This document shows, piece after piece, positions 25,381 to 35,389 of a stretch of 64,000 nt of DNA. The DNA is from Aptenodytes patagonicus (lineage: Eukaryota; Chordata; Aves; Sphenisciformes; Spheniscidae). The notes beneath the pieces are model-generated. The model did not search any database and was not told where the DNA came from. It worked only from the letters and a program-made list of their open reading frames with translations. Each line of letters begins with the position of its first letter. Position 1 is the first letter of the stretch. Position numbers and translations under genes: made by a program. The stretch spans positions 3,787,001 to 3,851,000 of the forward strand of contig NC_134970.1 of the NCBI RefSeq assembly GCF_965638725.1, given 5' to 3'.

Positions 25381-28300
25381 TGTCGCTCTGTGGCAACGCA
25401 GCCTCGGGTCCTTGAGGGACGCACCCCACTAGCATCAGCAGCCGTGGCTTCTGCCTGCTGCAGCACAGAACATGTTGGGGCGCCTCACTCTGCCCGGCGA
25501 GCTCGCAGGGTGCGGCGTGGGGGCGGCGCGGCGGGGGGAGGATGGAGGGGGTTCAGCACCGGGTTGCCCAACACCAACAGACTCCTCAAATAACAATAAT
25601 TACTATTATAATATTTAATAAGAATCGTATGCAAACCCCCCAGCAAGCCGAGCAAGCTCTGCCCCGACCCGTGCGGCGCAGAGGCCTCTTTTCTTCCCGG
25701 CTCTCAGCCCTTCTCTGGGAAACAAAAGGTGCAAAGTTTAGTGGTGCATGAAAGGAGAAACAAAACCCCAGCCCTGGCTCGGCCCCGGCCCCGCTGCGGC
25801 CCCCCCCACCGCCCCACCAGACAGATGGCAACAGTTGTCCCCGCACACCAGTTGCTCGCTGCCACCAACAAGCCCCTTTTATCCTCCAACAGGTCGTAAA
25901 TGAGAGCCTCGGAGCTGGCCCCCGCCCAGGGGAGCAGCCGCTGCAGAGGGGGCCGGGATGGGGACAGGGATGGGGACGATTCTCCCCTTGGGATGCTTGG
26001 TGGAAAATAAAAAAAGCAGCTGAAAGCGGCTCCTCTCCCCCTGCCCATCTGTCCCAGCCTCGTAGCCCCTCGCCCAGGCGCTTGCAGCAGGGGGGCGGCT
26101 GGGGTGAGTCAGCCCCCAGGACCCCCGAGCCCCTCGGTGACACTCCAGGAGTGGGGAGACGTGGGGACCCACTGCAGGGCCAGGGTGGGCTGTCCCTCTC
26201 CGGACCCCACTTTTGTCCTATTCGAGCCGCTCACCTCGATGGGGGATGACCCCTCCCAGGGCCGTGGGATGTGCCTGCTCTCGGGGCACCAGCAGCGGAC
26301 CCCCGCTTCCCTTTGGGGACCCCCTTCCCCTCTCCCTCCCCGCTGTAATTTTTAATAAACCAGAGGTCTGTGCAGGACCCGCTCTGTGCACGCTCCTGCC
26401 CGAAAGCTGGCGCGGGAGGAAGTGAGCAGGCAGGGAGCGGAGACGGGGCTGGGGCTGAGCCTGCCGGCAGGTTTTATGGCTGGTCGGGGGGAATTTTTTT
26501 CATTTCAAGTTAGCATTAAGCAACGCCGCAGCCTGCCCCATCTGCTGCTTGGAGTCCCTCCAAGCACAGCAAGCCGCGAGCGCCGAGACGGTTACTGCAC
26601 CGCACGGGGGGGAGGCGAGTGGGCGTGCGGCGGCTGTGGCACACGCGCTCACATCTGCCCATGACCTTTTTGGAGGAAGGGAGGGTTTTTTTCCACCGGG
26701 TGGTTCAGTTTTTAGCAAGGATTGGAAAGGCAGAGCGGTGCGTTCCCCCTCACAGGGGGAACCACGGGGTGGTTCGGGGGCCCCGGCCGTGTGCAAGGCT
26801 GTTGGGGTGCTTGGGGATGTACAAGCTGAACCAAGATGGGTCGTGGCTACGGAGGGCTCAAGGTCTGGCCAGAGAGAGCTCAAGGTCTGGCTGTGGCCGC
26901 TGTGCAGATGCAAAGGGAGGCCAGAGAGCTGGATGAGGGAAGAGGAGGGAGAGGAAGGTCTGTCAGGGGGAAGGGCAGGCAGGGAGCGTGGTCCCCAGCC
27001 AGGAGTCACTCTAGCATCCTGGCCAAGGGACAGAAACCAACAGGAGCCCACGTGCCATCCCAGACCCCAGACCTGATGTCTGCCCACGCCCCGGGGGGCT
27101 CGGAGAAGGGCTTGGCTCAACCCTGCGGGGTGTGGAGCTGGAGGCAGAGCTTGTGGGGGGCTCCACCACGGCAGCAAACACTGGCAATGTCGGAGTTTGC
27201 TGGTGCAAGCAGCGGCGATGCCAGAGCCTGCCGGAGGGCTGCAGCCCAAAGCACCATGGGCTTGGCGCAGCACCAACCCCTCCAAACCCCACAAAGCATC
27301 TTCCCGTTGCCGGGCCATGTGATTGCAGAGTTTCTACAGCTCCGGCAGATCCTGGGAAGATCATCCGGGCTCCAGAGCACCACAGGCGATGGAGCGCCCC
27401 GGGGCCCGCGCCTCCCCCTTTTCCCAGGGCTGGGGCTGGGCACTGCCGGCTGCGTCTCCCCAGATACAGGCAAGCGTGGCTGCACCCACGCGAGTGCCTG
27501 ATTGGCCTCGGCCGAGCCGAAACAGCCGGTCGCTTCCCATCGCCCCGTCGGCAAATAAAGAGGGCAGGAAGCACCTGGCGGAGGCTGAGCCCTGCACGAA
27601 CGTGCTGGTGCGGGGAGGAGGCTCGGCGGCACCCGGTTTCACTTCTGTCCCTCCTCCAGCTGCAGAAGCAAACGAGGGAGAGCCCAGAGCCTCGGCTGCC
27701 ATGCCAGTGCCGTCCTCGTCCCCACTCACCTTTTTCCCTTCTGAGCAACCTGTCCCATTTGCCACGTTTCAAAGGGGCCCAGCTCTCTTGCCAGCTTCTG
27801 GGTGGGCAGAGGTAAAAGCGCTTCGAGGCAGGGACAGTAATACCGGGGACTGGCGGAGGATGAGGTCTGGCTTCTGTGGGAAGGGCAGAAATAACCCCAA
27901 CAAGCAGTTTCGCATCCTAAATGATGATGTTGCTTTTCTGAGCACTTAGGAACACCCAATTTCTGCTAAAGGGACCCCAGGAAAGAGGAGCACACAAACA
28001 CACAAAAAAATCAAACAAACATTTTTTCCATGAGTCAACCAAAATATCCTCGCGGACCCGGGGGTTGTTGCTGCTGGGTCAGGACGTTGCTCGCGGCTGA
28101 TTCAGGCCTTGCACAATCTGCGTTTCCCCAACAGACCAGCCCCCAAAACTGCCCCACCTCCTGCGAGGCAGGGCTGACGGCACTGCTACAGCACACACAC
28201 GGCCAGGAAGCCTTGCACAGATAGCAGGGAGACAACGCATCAGTGCAGGGGACAGGACATTAAAGCCCACCCACCTTTTTACTCTAAACAGGCATTAAAT

Positions 28301-30520
28301 GCCCTTCCAGACTGCTGCGATGGGAGGAGAAGGTTTTCCTGAAAGCCAGCATCACCCGTGCTGCCCTTCCTCCCTGCAGCAGGGTTTTTGCGGTGGATAA
28401 CCTGTTTCTAGGTGGGTGTCGCACACATAGGGACATTCCGGGTTTAAGTCCCGGACCCCGCTGTGCCGGCGGAGCTCATCTCTCCTGCGGGGTGCTGGGA
28501 AGCAGGCAGGCGCGCAGGCAGATGTGGAGGCAGGTCTGCCGGGCAAAGGGCTGAGCTCTCACCGAGGACACGTCAAAGGCAAATACTCGTTTATGCAACA
28601 CACCGACCTCTGATTACAGAGGACAACATTTGACCCAGGCTCCTTGATCAGACACTTCCCTGCCCAGCCTGAATAAAAAGTCCCAACAGAAACCCAGCAA
28701 AGGGCTCGGCAGAAACCGAGTCCAGATTGCAAGAGGCAGGAGGTGGGCAGTGGTGGGTAAGTGCGGTTTTAGTTACTTTCAGTCTTTTTCAGAGCTGCTT
28801 CAAGCATGCCAGGGGGCAGCCAGGTCCGGCTGTGCCTCCGCGCTCCCTTCCTCCTGTGCCCATGAGCTGATCCTGTGACAGGCTCGGGCATCTCGCAATG
28901 AGAAAACGTACCGAGAGCTGCGGCTCAGCATCAAAAGGCCTAGAAAGGGCTTGCGGGGGGGCAGATAAAGACGCACCCCCAAGCTAACCCAGCTTGTACA
29001 CCAGGTATCGCGATCCTACCAGAAGAAAATTGACAAGCAAAATAAAAATAGTAGATGAGTCACCTATTAAAAGGCTGGCGGGAGGATCTGGTTGCGGTGC
29101 AGGTAGGGTTGACTCCTCACTAAACACTCCATGGCGTAAGAGCTGTATTTTTATCTTGGCTACGAGCACCTCAAATTTTAGATGATCTTGGCTCTGCCTG
29201 CTGACCCAAATGCCAGCCACGGGCCACAGCACGTGGGACCACGCCAGGCTGGCCGTGGCATGGACTATGCCAGCCTGAAAATGGGCCATGGACCACAGCA
29301 CGCAGGTCTAGATGGACCACGCTGGTCCAGACAAGCCAGAGGGAGGAAGGCTGCCATCATCTGACTTCACCAAGCCTTTGAACCTGGATGACTCCCAAGC
29401 TAATCAGCAACTGAATGGGACACCCATTCCTCCCCGACAGCCCTGTTCCACAAGCAGCAGCAATTTGGGTGTGTTTATGGAAACTAATGAAGGGATGACT
29501 CCAAAAAGGAGCGGCTTTGACAGAGCGTTAAAATCAGCCCACAAATTGTTTTCTTCTCAGAGGTGGTGTGTTATGATAAAAGCAGGAGGGGAGGAAGCAG
29601 CTTTGCCCCTGTCGGGGAGCGCGGTGGGACCAGGCCTGTGCTCCCCCCTTGGCATCACTGCTCCAGGAAGGCACCAGCACAGGGAGCAGGTTGGGGTAGG
29701 TCACAACTCAAGCCCTCCTGAACTCCATAAAAATGGAGTTTTGGACTGAAACCAGCACAAGCCAATTTAGCTAAGGTCCTTAAATCAGGTCAGCTTGAAG
29801 ATGAGTGCAGATGAGGGTTAAACACGAGCTGGACATTCCCATCCCAGGGAGCAGGGTTACAGCTCCGTGCTGCAGTCACCAGTGTCTTGACAGAGCCAAA
29901 ACAGGGTCTGCAGTGAATCAACCCCAGCTGCCTTTATCATGACAGGCCCAGAGCATCCTCCACATACCTGAACATTTCAATCCTGTGATCTCCCAACCCT
30001 TCCTCCTCTGCCGGCTCAGTCACCCCTGGAAGGACAGTGGAGGCAGAGAGGCTTAACCAGGAACTGCCCCCATACCTGGCTCAGATCATCAATCGCTTCT
30101 TTCCAAGACTTCATTTATGCCATTCCTAGGGTTGGGCAAGAGATCTGCCAGTCGACTACGTAACACCTTCATGCCCTGGCAGGACACAGGATTTCTACAG
30201 TCCTGCACTGATTAAATCCCCCGCTGCCCAAGCCAGAACCCCGTAAGTCAGCATGGGTAAGGAGAGGGCAGGACACCCACAGCCCCTCATTAGTCATCAG
30301 ACCAATTCCCAGCCTTAATTCCTCAGGTTTAGAGGGTCAGGTTTAGAGTCAGCATGTTGACTAAGCAGCTTTTTTCTAAACCTCCTCCTTGACACAGCTG
30401 GATATTAACAGCCACCCACACTTTAACCAAGCCCACAGCATTCACAGTGTGGGATTTCAGCTGCAATCCCAACCCTCACCCTCTTCGCAAGCATACAGCA
30501 GTTCCCAGCAAGAAAACAAG

Positions 30521-33447
30521 GCTCATTTATACTGCTACATTTTTATTAAAGTAACAAAAGCATACGTCTGTCAAAGGATTGTACATTCTGTATATAAAAA
30601 CACTACTATACAATTAGGAACCATCCACTCCCTCCTCCAAGTGTAGCTTACAAACTTTCTACCATTTTCACCAAATACAAAAAGCAGGTCCCGTTCAACA
30701 GTCCAGCTTGTTAAAAAAAAAAAGACAAGAAACCCCTCAAATACATTGTCTTAAAATACTCAACCGCAGAGCTGAATGGTGTGTATCAGGCTTGTAGGCA
30801 GAAGGCAACAGAGCACACTAATTCACAGCTTTTACGTGTAACCAGCTACAAGAGAGAAATGGATTATACCCAAATTTGGTTGGTTTTGAAGCTAAAAACA
30901 GACACCTTTAACATCAGACTCCTCCACACCAGGGACAAAAAGAATGAGACTTGGCTATTTCGGTTCTGGAAGTGGGGGCATGTTAAGAGCAATTATAGTG
31001 TATTCCTTTGGTGTGGGCTGTTGTTCCTGAAAAACCTTTCTGGTAAGAGGAAGGGAACAGAGTAAAACGGGGGGGTAAATCTTAAGACTGCTTTGATCAT
31101 GATAAATTATAACCCAAGGAAGTACCAGCCTTCAGGAAACTCCACATCCAGCCAAGGAGTCCAGCAAAGCAAACACTGCTCATCCTGGATGCAGTTCTCA
31201 TCATGGGCTTTCCACGTAAGCAGGTTAAGTGAGGACTCCAAAAAGCACCGAGATCCCTTTTCCTTGAAAAGGGAATTTGCTTTTTGGAAGTTCCCAAGTA
31301 CTCCCCCCTTGGTGAGGTCACCTATTGCACAAGTTCACCAAGGGAAAAGCCCCAGTGCTTCATTTCAGCTTCTGCTTTGCTGACATGAGAAATTCAAGTG
31401 ATGCAAAGGGAAGTGATGCAACTTCAGAGCCACAGTCTGCTATTACTGTTCAAGGACAACTCACTCACCACTTGACATTTTAAAAGGATCTAAGAATTGA
31501 GGGTGGTTTTCCAGTTCTGGAATTCATGACTTGACACAAAAATCTGAACTTACTTTTCCACATTAGCAGTCAGAGTTGGGGAGCTGTGCTGATTTTTTTT
31601 TTTAATATATTAAAAAACACAAGCTACGAACTGTGGCAGGCGGGAGGCTTCCTTCCTCTCCCAGAGCACCCAAGATTTGGAAACATATTGCACAAATGTC
31701 TGAGAACTTGATTCATCAAAGGCTAGGCAAGAACAACTCTAGTTACACCAGTCAGCTGCCAGGTCAGAAAAGAGGAAGGTAAAAAAGGTCTGCTGAGAGA
31801 CAAATCTGGGAAAGTTTCATTACAACCAACCATGTCAATGCCCTTTTTCAATCACTTCTCCCAGGATCACTGGAAGAACACCAGCTGGTTAGTAAAAAGG
31901 CAATAGACATACAACATTCTGGTAAAGGCTCATTCCCAACAGGTAGGTAAAGTTCTTGGGGCAGCACTTTCAGCTCCCACCCCATTCATAGTTAGCCAAA
32001 GCAGTTTAAGGGCCAAATTCTGAAAAACACTTGGGCAAAGTCTCCCTGAATACAAGTACCACTGGGACTCCAAAAGGAGTTTTACTTGAATGGAAAGAGC
32101 ACAGGACCAGGCATTAATTGTGCAAAGGTTATGTACCAAGAGATCAGAACCAAACGATGCCCCTTACCAAGGTATCAGTGGAGACAGCTCCCAGGGACAG
32201 CCACATGCTGATCACCCAGTGGAGGAAGAGAGGGAAGAAGTGCTGTGACTTTAAAAGCAAAGTTAAGATACCAAAGCATCTGAGCATCCCACACACAGGG
32301 GGAAAAGACCCCCAATACTTCTGATTTTAAGAGACAGGGCAAAGGGGGTTCTCACACCAACCTCTACAGCACAAGGCGAGTTGCTTCGGCTCTTCTGGAG
32401 AAGTGACACAGCAAGTCATCAGCACTGGATTAGGCAACTTTTGCAAGCAAGAGGACAGACTCCACTCTCGGAGCACAGAGAGGCCAGACAGGAGCAGGTT
32501 GTGGGCTGATGTCTAAGCCACACATAGCAGAAAGGCTTTGTAATTCACAGCTGTTCAGTGCTGGTTTCAGGGTCTGGAGTACCCTTCTCAGTGTGCAGCA
32601 AGCAGTGGGTGACAGCCAGGTACTGGGGAGCACCAGGAACAAACAGTACTCCAGTGCCACCACAGTAGCTACAATATACATCTTGGGGACCTTCTCTGCA
32701 CAGCCTGACCCCCAGTTCATCTCTGCCTTGCTCCATTTCACAGGGCACTGGTACCTATGTGGCCCCCTCAATCCAACAGCAGACAGGAGAGATGGAGGGG
32801 TTGGAGAAGGGCCATGCTCCCCCTTGCTTTGTGCTGGGAGTGGGGCAGAGCAGAGCTGCAACACTCACAGAGTAAGTGGGTCCAGAAGAGATGTGCAAGA
32901 GCAAAGGTGAGGGATCCTAGGGTCCCCAGCACCACCCAGCCCTGAGGCAAGGTTCCCCCAAACACTATATCCAGGCCCCAGAGAGATCAGACCAGCTGGG
33001 GAGTGAAGAAATTAGTGGAGGAAAGACAGCAACTCCTTCATCCCTTCTCCGACAATATTGCAATACTTGGCAATACAGCAATACTGTTGGGTACCAGGAT
33101 GGTGAGAAGGTGACACAGACATCTCCCACCACCAAGCCACACTTCCCAGCCTGGCTCTTCCCCCTCTTCCTGCATTCCAAGCTGCCCAAGTGAGCAAGCC
33201 AGCCCAAAATTGCCATCCAACACTAATTAGGTAGATATCGGCTTCATAATAAAAACTTGTAAGCTTGCAACAGCTTTAAAAAAGGCACCTAGAACACCGC
33301 TTCTGGTCAAAGCGGTGCCCAATATTTTAATTTTGGATTTTCTTGGATTTTTTTAAAAAATATAAATAGCTCTTCATCTTAAAAATAGATCCTCAGGTGA
33401 GGTATACAGTAGCCTGTGTCTTGGCAGTGTAAGGACAAGAGGAGTAT
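30521..33447 (-). other. BTG2: BTG2 3' UTR
   Basis: An AT-richer block running from the BTG2 stop codon to the first sense-strand AATAAA (30547-30542), about 2.9 kb. BTG2 is an immediate-early gene with a long, unstable 3' UTR in mammals, and ATTTA pentamers occur on the sense strand here, for example at 33367-33363. No open frame of note competes with this reading. The distal end is uncertain. Confidence 0.6.
30542..30547 (-). terminator. BTG2: BTG2 polyadenylation signal
   Basis: TTTATT on the plus strand is AATAAA on the BTG2 sense strand, 2.9 kb after the stop. It is the only strong match noticed between the stop codon and the FMOD side. Confidence 0.55.
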
Positions 33448-35012
33448 TTAGCTGGAGACAGTCATGATGTAGTTTTTGGAAGGACTGGTGCGACCTAACA
33501 TCATCTGGTTCTTGCAGGTAAGCATCCCGTAGGAGCTCACAGGTTTCGTTGCAGTCGCTTCATATAAGACACAGATGGAGCCATCCTCACCGATGCGGTA
33601 TGAGACCTCATAGGGGTCCACCCAGAGCGTGAGCTCACTGGGCAGGAGCTGGTAAAGCTGCGGTAGGCTGAGTCCGATCTGGCTAGCTGCCTTGCTGATA
33701 ATGGGGTCCATTTTGTGATTGATCCGGATGCAGCGATACCCAGAGCCTTTGAACGGTTTCTCAGGAAACCAGTGATGTTTGTAGTGCTCTGCAAGGGAAG
33801 CGAGAAGGGAAGAGCGGTGAGCAGGCGTGCAGCAGCTGTGAGAAGGTCTGCGTCCTGCTGCAGTCCCAAGGGGGTCCCACACCTCACTGCAGGCGGAGGA
33901 AACAGAGTCCTCCTTAGGCTGCCTCCATCAGACAGAAGCTCCAGAGCCAAGCGCTCAATTATTCAGCCGCTGCGTGCTCCAAGGCGCAGAAGCGCAGCTC
34001 TTTGGGTCCTAGAAACCCCAGGCAGGACGGTGCCACAGGGGCTGCAGTGACAGGACCCCAACACCTTCTCACCCCGACTGCTGGGGTGGCCAGGGTAGAT
34101 ACCGTATCACCAACAACAAAACACCAGTCAGGGAGCAACATCCAGGTCATTCTCTAAGTTCAGGGGCATATCACTACCCCTTATCTCAGCACAGCAGCAA
34201 ACAAACCATCCCTCCTTAGGGCTGAGAACACAAGGCTGCGTTAGGCTGGGAGGAGACCTTTGAACCACCCAGTTACTGCTGAGCCCCAGACAGGCTTGTG
34301 AAGAGGGGAGTGCCAAACCCCACTGACACAGGGCTGAGCACTTCTTGCCAGGGGATGGGGCACTCAGAGTAGCTTTGGATCATCTATATCAAGCCCCAGC
34401 AAGGAGGGCTTCAAGCAGATGGGCTGCACAAAACCCTCAGAGACTAGGCAGGGAATCTGCTCACTTTCAGGGCTGAGGCAGCTGTTTGCCCAGGACCTCA
34501 CAGGGACACAGGTGGGTGCCCAGGGAGGCACACAGATACCTGTCAGTCCCCAGAGGGATGTGGATGGGCACCCAGGCAAAGGCACAAATAGGCATCTGGC
34601 ATCAAGGATGACACAGCTGGGTGTCAGGGAAGGACACAGATGGGTGCCCGACCCAAGAGGACACAGGTGGGCACCCAGGGAGGGACACCAGGTCCCGGGA
34701 GCAACACGGGGGGCACCGGGGAAGGACACCAGTGGGCGCCCGGCCCCGAGGAGGAGAGCAAGAGGACGGACACGAGTGGTCTTTTCTCGCCCCGGACCTT
34801 CCTCCCTGCAAAGCTGATCTCTTCCCCGGCCCGCGGGGCTGCGCCTCACCTGCGAGCGCCTCCCGCAGCGCCCCGCTGAAGACCTGCAGCTGCCGCTCGC
34901 TGACGCAGCCCCGCGTCCGCAACAGGCTGGAGACGAAGCCCACGGCGGCGGCGATCTCGGGCGCCATGTCGGCCCGCGGGCCGCCGCGGCGCTGGCTCTG
35001 GCGCTGGCTCAT
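33448..35012 (-). CDS. BTG2: BTG2 antiproliferative protein (two exons)
   Basis: Coding sequence joins complement 35012-34850 and 33788-33448, giving 167 residues (human 158). The intron is 1061 bases, phase 1, with donor GTGAGG and acceptor CCCTTGCAG. Start choice: the ATG at 35012 aligns MSQ with the mammalian MSH start; a second Met at residue 16 precedes the conserved [10 protein letters not shown] segment. Box A, with [11 protein letters not shown] and [10 protein letters not shown], spans about 55-78. Box [20 protein letters not shown], spans about 103-121. The C terminus keeps the TSPSKNY phosphorylation segment. BTG/TOB proteins bind CAF1 (CNOT7/8) to promote deadenylation, and BTG2 also binds PRMT1 and is a p53-induced growth brake acting in nucleus and cytoplasm. 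The N-terminal tail is Arg/Gln-rich and about nine residues longer than human. No lesions. Confidence 0.97.
33789..34849 (-). other. BTG2: BTG2 intron
   Basis: The single BTG2 intron, 1061 bases, with good donor and acceptor sites. Its half nearest exon 1 is largely occupied by a degenerate minisatellite (34503-34747). A weak MIR-like stretch (about 34465-34500) precedes the array. Confidence 0.92.
34503..34747. repeat. Degenerate ~25-bp minisatellite in the BTG2 intron
   Basis: About ten imperfect units with the pattern GGACACAGGTGGGCACCCAG and short spacers; unit lengths vary from about 19 to 29. It starts about 100 bases inside the donor site of exon 1. Confidence 0.75.
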
Positions 35013-35104
35013 GCTGGGCTCCCGGGCGGCAGCGTAGGGGGGTCGCGGAGGCTCCGACGCCGCGATCGACTCGGCTCTGTCTGCGCCGGCGGCTCCGCGC
35101 CGCC

Positions 35105-35215
35105 CTTAAATAGGGCAGCCGGGGGAGGCGTCATCGGCGCGGCGGCCCCCATTGGCCGAGGGGGCGCGGTATGCTAATAGCGCCTGACCTCAGCGCCGTG
35201 GAAGGAGTGACGTCG
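35105..35215 (-). promoter_or_regulatory. BTG2: BTG2 core promoter: TATA, CCAAT and CRE-like sites
   Basis: On the sense (minus) strand a TATTTAA box lies at 35112-35106, about 95 bases before the start codon, placing transcription start near 35078. A CRE half-site (GATGACGCC) is at about 35133, an inverted CCAAT box at 35155-35151, an ATTAGCAT octamer-like motif at about 35177, and a TGACGTC CRE/ATF site (plus-strand reading) near 35208-35214. This dense block fits the immediate-early, stress- and cAMP-responsive behaviour known for BTG2. I did not identify a convincing p53 site. Confidence 0.65.
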
Positions 35216-35281
35216 CCGCCGCGATGACAATAGCGGCGGGGGGGGGAGTTACCGGAGGGCTATTTTTGGGGCTGACCTGGA

Positions 35282-35345
35282 AGGAGGAGGAGGAGGAGGA
35301 GGAGGAGGAGGAAGAGGAAGAGGAGGAGGAGGAGGAGGAGGAGGG
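35282..35345. repeat. (GAG)n microsatellite
   Basis: About 64 bases of nearly pure GAG trinucleotides with a few GAA interruptions. All purine on the plus strand, so it is a long polypurine-polypyrimidine tract. It lies about 200-270 bases upstream of the inferred BTG2 transcription start. Confidence 0.9.
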
Positions 35346-35389
35346 GACCGGGACCGGGGCCGGGACCGGGGCCGGGGCCGGGGCTCGGC
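35345..35389. repeat. (GGGACC/GGGGCC)n G-rich hexanucleotide tract
   Basis: Seven or so hexamer units alternating GGGACC and GGGGCC directly continue the GAG repeat. Runs of three and four G with three-base or shorter loops satisfy the usual G-quadruplex pattern on the plus strand. Confidence 0.8.

Larger units (their letters stand above)
20151..30520. other. Intergenic region between FMOD and BTG2 3' ends
   Basis: FMOD and BTG2 converge here. No gene is supportable. Long open frames in the GC-rich part (20.5-28 kb) overlap in several frames and lack domain features. The region holds a MIR relic (23281-23375), a short triplicated GGATTTTGGGTCTC-like unit (about 23386-23428), a 24-bp minisatellite (25181-25380), and an imperfect tandem arrangement of CCACAGCACG-containing units around 29205-29345. 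AT-rich pockets near 23090 and 25590 may be regulatory. Confidence 0.6.

Noticed and set aside
26500-27318. 272-codon minus-strand open frame
   Set aside because: Same GC-driven pattern; no splice structure, homologous motif or conserved start context.
34465-34503. CTGAGGCAG and TTGCCCAGGACCTCACAGG resembling a further MIR copy
   Set aside because: Too short and merges with the intron minisatellite; not separable from chance.
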